Origin: CAMCYM01 sp041191165
GTDB taxonomy: Bacteria > Bacteroidota > Bacteroidia > Flavobacteriales_D > Sanyastnellaceae
NCBI GenBank assembly: GCA_041191165.1
Contig: JBEEPJ010000022.1
Coordinates: 1-17,288 of the forward strand
Length of the DNA stretch: 17,288 nt
Direction: 5' to 3'
The notes under the pieces were generated by a model. That model was not told the DNA's origin and did not search any database. It saw nothing but the letters and a program-made list of their open reading frames with translations. A program made the translations under genes and the position numbers. Shown here one piece after another: positions 1-6,458 of the stretch; within the stretch, counting starts at the first letter, position 1; each line of letters opens with the position of its first letter.

Positions 1-1316
1 GCCTTGAACGGCCCCTGAACCGGAACGCCGATGTACGCCGCCTGCTCGTTGGTGAGCGTCTCGAGTTGCGCATTCACCTTGGCCAAATGCAAACGCGCCA
101 CCTCCTCATCGAGGTGCTTGGGCAGCGTATACACTTGGTTCTCGTACTGGTCTCCGCGGAGCCAAAGTTCCATCTGGGCGATGGTTTGGTTCGTAAAGGA
201 ATTCGACATCACGAAGCTCGGGTGGCCCGTCGCACAGCCCAGGTTCACCAACCGGCCCTCGGCCAGCAGGATGATTTCCTTCCCGTCGATGTTGTACAGG
301 TCCACCTGCGGCTTGATGGTGTCCTTCGTGTGACCGTGGTGGGCGTTGAGCCATGCCACGTCAATCTCGTTGTCGAAGTGGCCGATGTTGCAGACGATGG
401 CCTTATCCTTCATGGCCTTGAAGTGGGGCGCCGTGATGATGTTGCAATTGCCCGTGGCCGTGACGACGATATCCGCCTCCACCACCGCATCCGCCATGCG
501 CTTCACCTCGTAGCCGTCCATGACCGCCTGCAGCGCGCAGATGGGGTCGATTTCCGTCACCATCACGCGGCATCCCGCGTTGCGCAGGGACTCCGCAGTG
601 CCTTTGCCCACGTCGCCGTAGCCAGCGACCACGGCCACCTTGCCGGCCATCATGATGTCCGTGGCCCGGCGGATGGCGTCCACCGCAGACTCGCGGCATC
701 CGTACTTGTTGTCAAACTTCGACTTGGTCACGGAGTCATTCACGTTGATGGCGGGCATCGTGAGCGTTCCATTCTTCTGGCGCTCGTACAACCGCAACAC
801 GCCGGTGGTGGTCTCCTCCGAGATGCCCTTCACACCAGCGGCGATCTCGGGGTAGCGGTCCAGCACCACATTCGTCAAGTCGCCCCCGTCATCGAGGATC
901 ATGTTCAGCGGCTGCCGATCGGGTCCGAAGTACAGCGTCTGCTCGATGCACCACTCGTATTCCTCCTCCGTCATGCCCTTCCAAGCATAAACCGGGATGC
1001 CCGCCGCTGCAATCGCCGCCGCTGCGTGGTCCTGGGTCGAGAAGATGTTGCAAGACGACCACTGCACGTCCGCACCCAGCTCGATGAGCGTCTCGATGAG
1101 CACCGCCGTCTGGATGGTCATGTGCAGGCAACCGGCGATCCGCGCTCCAGCGAGCGGCTTGGTCGCGCCGTATTGTTCCCGAAGCGCCATGAGACCGGGC
1201 ATTTCGGCCTCGGCGAGACGGATTTCCTTGCGGCCCCACTCCGCGAGCGACAGGTCCTTCACTTTGTAGGGGAGCACGGCGGTGGCCGTCGTCGCTGTAG
1301 TCGTTTGCGCGCCCAT
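1..1316 (-). CDS. ahcY: Adenosylhomocysteinase (S-adenosylhomocysteine hydrolase), 3' end cut by window
   Basis: This cytosolic NAD-dependent enzyme splits S-adenosylhomocysteine reversibly into adenosine and homocysteine, removing the inhibitory product of methyltransferases. I read 438 codons from the ATG at 1316. The reading frame holds HMTIQTAVLIETL near residue 65, the substrate-site stretch NVNDSVTKSKFDN near 191, the NAD-binding loop AGYGDVGKG at 231-239, and the C-terminal signature NLGCATGHPSFVMSNSF near 358. The frame runs off the left edge after VPVQGPFK. Family members usually end only about six or seven residues later (a tail like PEHYRY), so the gene is nearly complete. Codons 4-13 are Thr/Ala-rich and probably disordered. 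It is divergent from the phosphopantetheinyl transferase gene. A TAAATTTG element lies 28 bases before the start. The identification is firm. Confidence 0.97.
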   Translation of the reverse strand, partial: MGAQTTTATTATAVLPYKVKDLSLAEWGRKEIRLAEAEMPGLMALREQYGATKPLAGARIAGCLHMTIQTAVLIETLIELGADVQWSSCNIFSTQDHAAAAIAAAGIPVYAWKGMTEEEYEWCIEQTLYFGPDRQPLNMILDDGGDLTNVVLDRYPEIAAGVKGISEETTTGVLRLYERQKNGTLTMPAINVNDSVTKSKFDNKYGCRESAVDAIRRATDIMMAGKVAVVAGYGDVGKGTAESLRNAGCRVMVTEIDPICALQAVMDGYEVKRMADAVVEADIVVTATGNCNIITAPHFKAMKDKAIVCNIGHFDNEIDVAWLNAHHGHTKDTIKPQVDLYNIDGKEIILLAEGRLVNLGCATGHPSFVMSNSFTNQTIAQMELWLRGDQYENQVYTLPKHLDEEVARLHLAKVNAQLETLTNEQAAYIGVPVQGPFK

Positions 1317-1343
1317 GGTCTTCTCGTTTTTTTGAATGTAGGC

Positions 1344-1351
1344 CAAATTTA
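1344..1351 (-). promoter_or_regulatory. Candidate -7 promoter element of ahcY
   Basis: On the minus strand this reads TAAATTTG, a perfect match to the Bacteroidota -7 consensus TAnnTTTG. It is followed by GCCTA, so it includes one of the four TTTGGCCTA copies in the window. It lies 27 bases upstream of the ahcY ATG. I see no convincing TTTG -33 partner at the expected spacing, so the assignment rests on the -7 element and its position. Confidence 0.5.
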
Positions 1352-1413
1352 CGAAAAAACTCCGGCCCCACCCGGGGGACCTCCTCCCCTGCGAATCCCG
1401 GTCTGTGGCCCTG

Positions 1414-1421
1414 TATATTTG
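1414..1421 (+). promoter_or_regulatory. Candidate -7 promoter element of the phosphopantetheinyl transferase gene
   Basis: The sequence TATATTTG matches the Bacteroidota -7 consensus TAnnTTTG exactly, and GCCTATG follows at once. Transcription normally starts a few bases after this element, which puts the likely first base at or next to the A of the ATG at 1426. The mRNA would then be leaderless. No clear -33 TTTG is visible at the expected distance. Confidence 0.5.
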
Positions 1422-1425
1422 GCCT

Positions 1426-2136
1426 ATGCCCAACGAAATCGTGTGGATCCTGCCGCCGGGGTGCGAAGTCCGGGCCGCAGTGGGTCGCTGGGTCGGGCCG
1501 GGCGAGGGAGGAGGGCCGGGTGAGGGCGGAGGGCCGCTCGCGGGGTGGCGCCGTCACTTCCCGGCCCGCGACCTCGCGGCCCTTCCTGCGCATCGCCAGG
1601 AGGAACATCAAGCCGTGGTGGCCATCCTGGACGCCCTGCTGCCCCCGGGTTGGCAAGTGGACCACGATGCGCAGGGGCGGCCCCGTCTGGTGCCGTCGGC
1701 GTGGGAGGAAGGCCAAGCCCCCGCTCCCCTGCCCCACCTCTCCCTCTCCCACGCCCGGCAGGGCGCCGACCTCTGGGCCGCCGCCGCCCTCGCCCCCTTC
1801 CCGGTGGGCATCGACCTCGAGACCCCCCGTCCCCAGCTCCGCCGGATCGCCCCCCGCATCTTCTCGACCTCGGAACGCGCCCGGCTTCCCGCCGCGCCAG
1901 ACGACCTCGAAACCCTCTGCCTCCTGTGGTGCATCAAGGAAGCCCTCTGGAAAGCGCTGGGGCCGGAGTTGCGCTTCATCGACGAAATCGAAGTGCAAGG
2001 ACTCGATGCGCCCCTGTCCCAACTCGCTGCCGGCGCCTCCCTCCCCGTCCGGGTCCGAAACCAAACCCTCACCTGCTGGGTCGCCCGACTCGAAATGGGC
2101 TGGGTCGCCCTCGGCCCATTGCATCCCCTCCCCTGA
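1426..2136 (+). CDS. 4'-phosphopantetheinyl transferase, Sfp type
   Basis: This enzyme moves the 4'-phosphopantetheine arm of coenzyme A onto a serine of an acyl- or peptidyl-carrier protein, with Mg2+. The 236-residue protein shows the family's motifs in order: SLSHA at 106-110, GIDLE at 128-132 with the Mg-binding Asp130 and Glu132, and WCIKEALWKA at 168-177 with Glu172. The length fits the Sfp/EntD class, not the shorter AcpS class. I chose the ATG at 1426 over an in-frame GTG at 1405, because a TAnnTTTG element ends 5 bases before the ATG and would lie inside the longer form. Residues 24-36 are a Gly/Glu/Pro repeat coded by two near-identical 18-base units. The gene is divergent from ahcY, a pairing I recall from other Bacteroidota. 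The carrier-protein target is not evident here. Confidence 0.9.
   Translation: MPNEIVWILPPGCEVRAAVGRWVGPGEGGGPGEGGGPLAGWRRHFPARDLAALPAHRQEEHQAVVAILDALLPPGWQVDHDAQGRPRLVPSAWEEGQAPAPLPHLSLSHARQGADLWAAAALAPFPVGIDLETPRPQLRRIAPRIFSTSERARLPAAPDDLETLCLLWCIKEALWKALGPELRFIDEIEVQGLDAPLSQLAAGASLPVRVRNQTLTCWVARLEMGWVALGPLHPLP
1497..1532 (+). repeat. Two tandem 18-base units inside the phosphopantetheinyl transferase gene
   Basis: Bases 1497-1514 and 1515-1532 match at 16 of 18 positions and each encodes Gly-Pro-Gly-Glu-Gly-Gly in the gene's frame. The unit keeps the frame, so it looks like a recent slippage or duplication that lengthened a loop near the N-terminus, ahead of the catalytic motifs. Confidence 0.75.
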
Positions 2137-2164
2137 GCCCGCGCATCCCCTCCCGCAGTGAAAA

Positions 2165-2203
2165 AGATCAAAAAAAGAGAGGCCCCCAAGCGGGAGCCTC
2201 TCT
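2165..2203 (-). terminator. Strong intrinsic terminator, minus-strand direction
   Basis: The arms AGAGAGGC (2176-2183) and GCCTCTCT (2196-2203) are perfectly complementary, and three further C-G pairs form inside after one mismatch. On the minus strand the stem is followed by TTTTTTGATCTTTTT, so it best fits as a terminator for transcription coming from rpmH. In the plus direction the stem lies about 40 bases after the phosphopantetheinyl transferase stop but has only a poor U tract, so it may act weakly both ways. Confidence 0.75.
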
Positions 2204-2239
2204 CAATTTCATTTCGGATATCTCTGAAAACCCTACCCT

Positions 2240-2259
2240 AAAAACTCGGCAAATGCCGA
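2240..2259 (-). terminator. Possible weak first terminator downstream of rpmH
   Basis: On the minus strand a short palindrome, TCGGCATTTGCCGA, is followed by GTTTTT, about 80 bases after the rpmH stop. The stem is only 4-5 usable pairs with a tight loop. It is clearly weaker than the terminator at 2165-2203 and may just be a processing or pausing site. The rest of the 2204-2337 stretch shows no gene. Confidence 0.3.
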
Positions 2260-2337
2260 TGAGGGACCAGGCTCTTCTATCAGAACAGAATTTCTTGAGG
2301 CCCGATGAAATGGCCCTTCGAAACTCCCGGGTTGCGA

Positions 2338-2505
2338 TTAATGCTCGATGCCCTTGTGGCGACGCTCGGAGCTGACCGTCAGCTTCTTGCGGCCCTTGCG
2401 GCGGCGTGCGCTCAGGACATTGCGTCCATTGGCAGTAGACATGCGCTTGCGGAAACCGTGCTTGTTGCGGCGCTTCCGTACGGAGGGCTGGAAAGTCCTT
2501 TTCAT
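2338..2505 (-). CDS. rpmH: 50S ribosomal protein L34
   Basis: L34 is a tiny, very basic protein of the large ribosomal subunit. The 55-residue product begins MKRTFQPS, continues with KRRNKHGFRKRM and ANGRNVLSARRRKGRK, and ends LTVSSERRHKGIEH. These are the hallmarks of L34 throughout; the LTVSSE tail is typical of Bacteroidota versions. The same frame is open further upstream, but MKRTFQ is the invariant family start. Neither dnaA nor rnpA is adjacent, and the gene appears to be transcribed alone: it has a promoter at 2552-2582 and terminator candidates downstream, and its neighbours are on the other strand. Confidence 0.97.
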   Translation of the reverse strand: MKRTFQPSVRKRRNKHGFRKRMSTANGRNVLSARRRKGRKKLTVSSERRHKGIEH

Positions 2506-2551
2506 CTTCGAGCGAATTGTTCCCCTGAGATCCTTTCTCCAAAAGGGACGG

Positions 2552-2582
2552 CAAAGATAGGAGATGCCCTGCGAACTCCCAA
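2552..2582 (-). promoter_or_regulatory. Promoter of rpmH
   Basis: On the minus strand there is TTG (2582-2580), 20 bases of spacer, then TATCTTTG (2559-2552). This matches both parts of the Bacteroidota housekeeping promoter (TTTG or TTG near -33 and TAnnTTTG near -7) at a normal spacing. The mRNA leader before the rpmH ATG would be about 40 bases. It is the best-supported promoter in the window. Confidence 0.65.
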
Positions 2583-2614
2583 CAAAACATGCGACTTTTC
2601 CACATGGGGTGTTT

Positions 2615-2642
2615 GTTTGGCCTAAAGGCTTGTAAACCAAAC
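2615..2642. repeat. Nested inverted repeat between rpmH and the ABC exporter gene
   Basis: The outer arms are GTTTGG (2615-2620) and CCAAAC (2637-2642); inside lies GCCTAAAGGC, itself an inverted repeat. It includes one of the four TTTGGCCTA copies (2616-2624). It lies about 60 bases upstream of the ABC exporter start and upstream of the rpmH promoter, so it could be an operator or a promoter part for either gene. No function is shown. Confidence 0.35.
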
Positions 2643-2670
2643 CCATATCACCCCATCCCATTTTCCCCAC

Positions 2671-2696
2671 CGCCGACTCCAATCGGCGTAAATTCG
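2671..2696 (+). promoter_or_regulatory. Hairpin and promoter-like element just before the ABC exporter gene
   Basis: A perfect 6-bp inverted repeat, CGCCGA (2671-2676) and TCGGCG (2683-2688), is followed directly by TAAATTCG (2689-2696), one base away from the TAnnTTTG consensus, then GGGC and the ATG at 2701. If TAAATTCG is the -7 element, the mRNA would start at or very near the ATG. If transcription starts further upstream, the hairpin would sit in the leader next to the start codon. Confidence 0.35.
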
Positions 2697-2700
2697 GGGC

Positions 2701-4701
2701 ATGGCAAGAAACGCTGGGAACCCGGACGAGGCCGAGGCCCGTAAATTCGATTGGCGCAACTGGCGCAGGGCCCGCCGAATCGGCACTTATTTACGGCCGC
2801 ACTTCTGGGGGTACGCCCTGGGCATTCTGATCCTGTCGCTGAGCGGGGTCCTGACCTTGGTGGTCACCCGACTTTGGGGGCAACTGGGCGGGGTGGGGGT
2901 GGCAGGACTGGGCGCTCCCGCAGCGGTGGGCTCAGCAGGGGCGGCCGCAGGGGGCGCCGGGACGGCTGGGGCGGCCGCAGGGACAGCAGGAGCCGCCGGG
3001 GCCGCCGGGGCGGGCTCCGGGCCCGAGGTTTGGCTGACGGGGTTTCTGGGGGGGGACATGAGCGACTTGCACCGCATCGGTTGGGCCATCCTCATCGTTC
3101 TGGGGGTTCAGGCGTTGTTGAGCTTCGTGCGGGTGTACTTGTTCGCCATCATGACGGAGAACATGATGCTCGCTTTGCGCCGGGATGCGTTCCAGGCCGT
3201 CATCAGCATGCCCATGTCTTTCTATGACACCCGAAGCGTGGGCGACCTCAACAGCCGCATCTCGGCGGACATCACCGCGGTGCAGGATGTGTTCACCACC
3301 ACCCTCGCCGAGTTGCTGCGGCAGCTCATCATCATCATCGGCGGCATCGCGGCCTTGCTCTATTTCTCTGTGACGCTGACGCTGTTGATGCTGGCCACCC
3401 TGCCGGTGATGATCCTTGCGGCGATGGTCTTCGGAAAGGCCATCCGCAAACTCTCGAAGGCCACCCAAGACCAAGTCGCCACTTCAAATACCCTCGTTCA
3501 AGATGCCCTCACCGGCATCGTCGGGGTGAAGAGCACCGCGAATGAGGCCCTGGAGATTCTGCGCTATCTGGTCAGCGCCCGCGAGATCAAGTCCCTGGCC
3601 ATGCGCGGGGCCATCGGTCGCGGGGCCTTCTCGTCTTTCATCATTTTGTTCATCTTCGGAGCCATCACCCTGGTCATCTTCAAAGGGGCCGAGCTGATGT
3701 CCAACGGGGGGCTGGCCTCTGAGCATTTCTTCACGTTCTTGCTGATGACGGGGTTGGTGGCGGGTTCGATCGGGGGAATTGCGGCCATGTTTGGGCAGTT
3801 GCAGCGGGGACTCGGGGCCATCGACGCCCTGATGGACCTGTTGTCCGAGCCGAGGGAGGCGGTGCGCACGGCAACCGAGCTGCCGGCGACGGGGGAGGAA
3901 CCCCTGCCGGAGGGACTGGAGGAGCAGGCACGCGACTGGATGGGACGCCATACCGCCTCGTTGCGGGGGGACTTCAGGTTCGAAGGGGTGCACTTCCACT
4001 ACCCCAACCGGCCCGATGTCGAGGTGCTCAAGGGGGTCGATTTGGAGATCCGGCAGGGGGAGCAGGTGGCGCTCGTGGGGGCTTCCGGAGCGGGGAAGTC
4101 CACGCTCGCGGCGCTGCTGCTCCGGTTTCATGCCCCGGATCAGGGGCGCATCACGCTCAACGGGGAAGACATCGGGGGCATGGAGTTGTCGGCGTATCGG
4201 CAGCGCTTGGCCTACGTGCCGCAGGAGGTGATCCTCTTCGGGGGAGACATTCGGTCGAACATCGCGTACGGCCGGCCCGGCGCCTCGACCGCCGAGGTGG
4301 AGGAGGCGGCCCGTCGGGCGTATGCGCTCGATTTCATCCGGGGATTCCCGGAGGGCATGGGGACGCGGGTGGGCGAGCGGGGCGTGCAGCTCTCCGGAGG
4401 TCAGCGCCAGCGCATCGCCATCGCCCGGGCCATTCTGCGCGATCCGGACCTGCTCATCCTCGATGAGGCGACCAGCGCCCTGGACACGGCCTCCGAGAAA
4501 GAGGTGCAGGCCGCGCTGGAGGCGCTGATGGCCGGCCGTTCCAGCCTCGTGATTGCGCACCGCTTGAGCACCATTCGCAACGCCCACCGCATCGCCGTCC
4601 TCGAGGCCGGACGCGTCGTCGAAATCGGTACCCACGACGATCTCATCGCAGCGGGGGGCGTCTATGCAGGACTGATTCGAAATCAGTCTTTCCGGGAGTA
4701 A
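2701..4701 (+). CDS. ABC exporter, fused membrane and ATPase domains (MsbA/BmrA-like)
   Basis: This 666-residue half-transporter should act as a homodimer in the inner membrane, using ATP to export a lipid, drug or other hydrophobic substrate. The six-helix membrane domain spans about residues 35-375. The ATPase domain has Walker A GASGAGKST at 460-468, Q-loop Gln508, signature LSGGQ at 564-568, Walker B LLILDE at 584-589 with Asp588 and Glu589, and switch His620. All catalytic residues are present. The odd part is residues 62-107, an Ala/Gly-rich low-complexity stretch between membrane helices 1 and 2, where relatives have a short outer loop. No peptidase domain is present, so it is not a bacteriocin-type exporter. 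It lies 100 bases before gmd, and its substrate cannot be told from sequence. Confidence 0.93.
   Translation: MARNAGNPDEAEARKFDWRNWRRARRIGTYLRPHFWGYALGILILSLSGVLTLVVTRLWGQLGGVGVAGLGAPAAVGSAGAAAGGAGTAGAAAGTAGAAGAAGAGSGPEVWLTGFLGGDMSDLHRIGWAILIVLGVQALLSFVRVYLFAIMTENMMLALRRDAFQAVISMPMSFYDTRSVGDLNSRISADITAVQDVFTTTLAELLRQLIIIIGGIAALLYFSVTLTLLMLATLPVMILAAMVFGKAIRKLSKATQDQVATSNTLVQDALTGIVGVKSTANEALEILRYLVSAREIKSLAMRGAIGRGAFSSFIILFIFGAITLVIFKGAELMSNGGLASEHFFTFLLMTGLVAGSIGGIAAMFGQLQRGLGAIDALMDLLSEPREAVRTATELPATGEEPLPEGLEEQARDWMGRHTASLRGDFRFEGVHFHYPNRPDVEVLKGVDLEIRQGEQVALVGASGAGKSTLAALLLRFHAPDQGRITLNGEDIGGMELSAYRQRLAYVPQEVILFGGDIRSNIAYGRPGASTAEVEEAARRAYALDFIRGFPEGMGTRVGERGVQLSGGQRQRIAIARAILRDPDLLILDEATSALDTASEKEVQAALEALMAGRSSLVIAHRLSTIRNAHRIAVLEAGRVVEIGTHDDLIAAGGVYAGLIRNQSFRE
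2884..3021 (+). repeat. Ala/Gly-rich low-complexity insertion in the ABC exporter gene
   Basis: These bases encode residues 62-107, almost only Ala and Gly with a few Thr, Ser, Val and Pro. Part of the tract is an imperfect 30-base tandem repeat: units at 2941-2970 and 2971-3000 both open with GCGGCCGCAGGG, and a shorter third unit follows. The frame is kept throughout and the flanking membrane helices are intact, so the gene appears functional. Confidence 0.75.
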
Positions 4702-4722
4702 ATCGAACGAAACAAGCGGTTG

Positions 4723-4750
4723 TTTGGCTGGCGGGGAAGCGGTAAATTGG
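4723..4750 (+). promoter_or_regulatory. Candidate promoter of the gmd operon
   Basis: TTTG (4723-4726), 16 bases of spacer, then TAAATTGG (4743-4750) resemble the Bacteroidota -33 and -7 elements, with one mismatch in the -7 and slightly short spacing. It lies in the 100-base gap between the ABC exporter and gmd. A TTTGGCCTA copy at 4780-4788 lies closer to the start but lacks the TA of a full -7 element. Which of the two sites drives gmd is unclear. Confidence 0.35.
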
Positions 4751-4801
4751 GGCTGCGTGATTATTGGCTTTGATGCGGGTTTGGCCTAAAAATGAAATGA
4801 A

Positions 4802-5887
4802 ATGAAAAAGGCGCTGATAACGGGTGTGACGGGTCAAGATGGTGCCTACTTGACGGAACTTTTGTTGCAAAAAGGGTACGAGGTGCATGGCGTCAAACGG
4901 CGGGCGAGTTTGTTCAACACAGACCGCATCGATCATCTCTACCAAGACCCGCATGACGAGGGCGTTCGGCTGCGGCTGCATTACGGGGACCTCACGGATT
5001 CCACCAACCTCATCCGCATCATCCAAGAGGTGCAGCCGGACGAGATCTACAACCTCGCGGCCATGAGCCACGTCAAGGTGAGTTTCGATACGCCGGAATA
5101 CACGGCGAACGCGGACGGCATCGGCACGCTGCGCATCCTCGAGGCCATGCGAATCCTGGGGATGGAGCGCGACGTCCGATTCTATCAGGCCTCCACTTCG
5201 GAGCTGTACGGCTTGGTGCAGGAAGTTCCCCAGTCTGAGACCACGCCCTTTTACCCCCGGAGTCCCTACGGCGTGGCAAAGCTCTACGGCTTCTGGATCG
5301 TTAAGAACTACCGCGAGGCCTATGGCATGCACGCCTCCAACGGCATCCTCTTCAACCACGAAAGTCCGCTGCGCGGCGAAACCTTTGTCACCCGCAAGAT
5401 CACCCGGGCGGTGGCGCGCATCCACTTGGGACTTTCCGAGCGGCTGCACCTGGGCAACCTCGACGCCCTGCGCGATTGGGGGCACGCCAAGGACTATGTG
5501 GAGGGGATGTGGCGGATGCTGCAGCAGCCCGTTGCCGATGATTATGTATTGGCCACAGGCCGAACCACTTCCATCCGCGACTTCGTCAACATGGCCTTCG
5601 GCGAAGTCGGGGTCAAGCTGGAATGGCGAGGCACCGGGGTCGATGAAGTGGGGGTGGATGCGCGCACCGGAATCGTCCGAGTCGCCGTGGACCCACGTTA
5701 CTTCCGGCCCGCCGAAGTGGACCTGCTCGTCGGCGATGCTTCGAAGGCCCGCCGCGTGCTCGGCTGGGAGCCCACCTATACCCTCGAGGCGCTATGTCGG
5801 GAGATGGTCGCGGCCGATGTCGCGCTGTTCGAGCGGGAGAAATACCTCATGGACGGGGGGCATCAGGTGTCTATTCCCCAAGAGTGA
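4802..5887 (+). CDS. gmd: GDP-mannose 4,6-dehydratase
   Basis: This cytosolic short-chain dehydrogenase/reductase enzyme converts GDP-D-mannose to GDP-4-keto-6-deoxy-D-mannose, the precursor of GDP-fucose, GDP-rhamnose, GDP-perosamine and related sugars for surface polysaccharides. The 361-residue length is typical. The NADP-binding loop GVTGQDG is at 8-14, Thr132 and Glu134 of the STSE motif and Tyr156/Lys160 of YGVAK form the catalytic set, and NHESPLRGETFVTRKIT near 185 is a family signature. The start is the third of three ATGs spaced five bases apart; the first two are each followed by AAA TGA. No GDP-fucose synthase or other sugar enzyme is adjacent, so the end product is unknown. The next gene starts 7 bases after the stop. 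Confidence 0.95.
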   Translation: MKKALITGVTGQDGAYLTELLLQKGYEVHGVKRRASLFNTDRIDHLYQDPHDEGVRLRLHYGDLTDSTNLIRIIQEVQPDEIYNLAAMSHVKVSFDTPEYTANADGIGTLRILEAMRILGMERDVRFYQASTSELYGLVQEVPQSETTPFYPRSPYGVAKLYGFWIVKNYREAYGMHASNGILFNHESPLRGETFVTRKITRAVARIHLGLSERLHLGNLDALRDWGHAKDYVEGMWRMLQQPVADDYVLATGRTTSIRDFVNMAFGEVGVKLEWRGTGVDEVGVDARTGIVRVAVDPRYFRPAEVDLLVGDASKARRVLGWEPTYTLEALCREMVAADVALFEREKYLMDGGHQVSIPQE

Positions 5888-5894
5888 GCGCATC

Positions 5895-6458
5895 ATGAGC
5901 CAAATCGCGAAATCCGTCGCCCTCTATCAAAAGGCCCTGACCGAGGTGGAGAGTGCACGCCAAGCTTGGCCCGTTTTTCGGGACATGGTTCGCGCAGAGA
6001 TGGAGCGACTGGCCGCTGAGTCAAATCTCTACCTCGAGGTCGAAGTCGATGACCTGGTCACCCACCGCGGGTCCGTCATCGCGAGCCTCGGCCGGCGCGA
6101 CTCCCCCTTCCAGTTCAACCCGGAATCCCTTTTCAACCGGGCGATGAAGAATGACCAAATCCTGAAAAAAGAGTTTGGCAAGCTCATCCTCGCCCAACAG
6201 TCGAATGGCCACGTGGCCGCTTGGATGCAGTTCCCTTTTTGCGAGGGGGTAGGAGATGCGGAAGGACCGGAAGGAAAGGAGCTGGGCAGCTGGCCCATCG
6301 GGCAATGGGATATCGAACACGTCGCGCGGGTGCTGAACGACTTCCTCGAGGCCATCACCGATTGGGAGCTGGGAGCACAAGAACGGCCGGAGCCGGTCGG
6401 GTTTCGCTTCCCCGGGCACCGCGAATCCGCTTCAGGCGGCGGAAGCGAGGAAGCATGA
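5895..6458 (+). CDS. Unrecognised acidic cytoplasmic protein (187 aa)
   Basis: I do not recognise this family. The 187-residue protein has no signal peptide or membrane segment and carries clearly more Asp/Glu than Lys/Arg. Residues 1-45 look helical. A middle part (about 45-150) is of mixed character with several Trp and Phe. The tail is Gly/Ser/Glu-rich and ends GGGSEEA. The start at 5895 follows the gmd stop by 7 bases, and its stop overlaps the ATG of the secreted nuclease by 4 bases (ATGA), so translation of the nuclease is probably coupled to it. The open frame also extends upstream inside gmd, but that part is antisense-free overlap and not credible as coding. A role as a partner or inhibitor of the nuclease is only a guess from position. 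Confidence 0.8.
   Translation: MSQIAKSVALYQKALTEVESARQAWPVFRDMVRAEMERLAAESNLYLEVEVDDLVTHRGSVIASLGRRDSPFQFNPESLFNRAMKNDQILKKEFGKLILAQQSNGHVAAWMQFPFCEGVGDAEGPEGKELGSWPIGQWDIEHVARVLNDFLEAITDWELGAQERPEPVGFRFPGHRESASGGGSEEA

Noticed and set aside
1405..1425. GTG start at 1405 for the phosphopantetheinyl transferase
   Set aside because: It would add seven residues and place the TATATTTG promoter-like element inside the gene; ATG 1426 is better.
66..1523. A long plus-strand open frame (485 codons) opposite ahcY
   Set aside because: It is antisense to a clearly conserved gene, is His/Arg/Val-rich in the way of high-GC shadow frames, and has no recognisable domain.
889..2124. A long minus-strand open frame crossing ahcY's start and the phosphopantetheinyl transferase
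   Set aside because: It is in the wrong frame for ahcY and antisense to the transferase; composition is Gly/Arg/Glu shadow type, produced by high GC.
2168..2605. Minus-strand 145-codon open frame across rpmH
   Set aside because: It is out of frame with rpmH, which is unmistakable in its own frame, and it contains the terminator region.
2884..3021. CRISPR-like or mobile repeat in the ABC exporter
   Set aside because: The repeat units are contiguous, in frame and low-complexity; there are no spacers, no inverted ends and no target duplication.
3484..4635. A 383-codon minus-strand open frame opposite the ABC exporter
   Set aside because: It lies wholly antisense to the conserved ATPase domain and has no known features.
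5322..5894. N-terminal extension of the unknown protein's frame into gmd
   Set aside because: The extension overlaps conserved gmd codons in another frame and is Ser/Pro/Trp/Arg-rich. The ATG at 5895, just after the gmd stop, is the sensible start.
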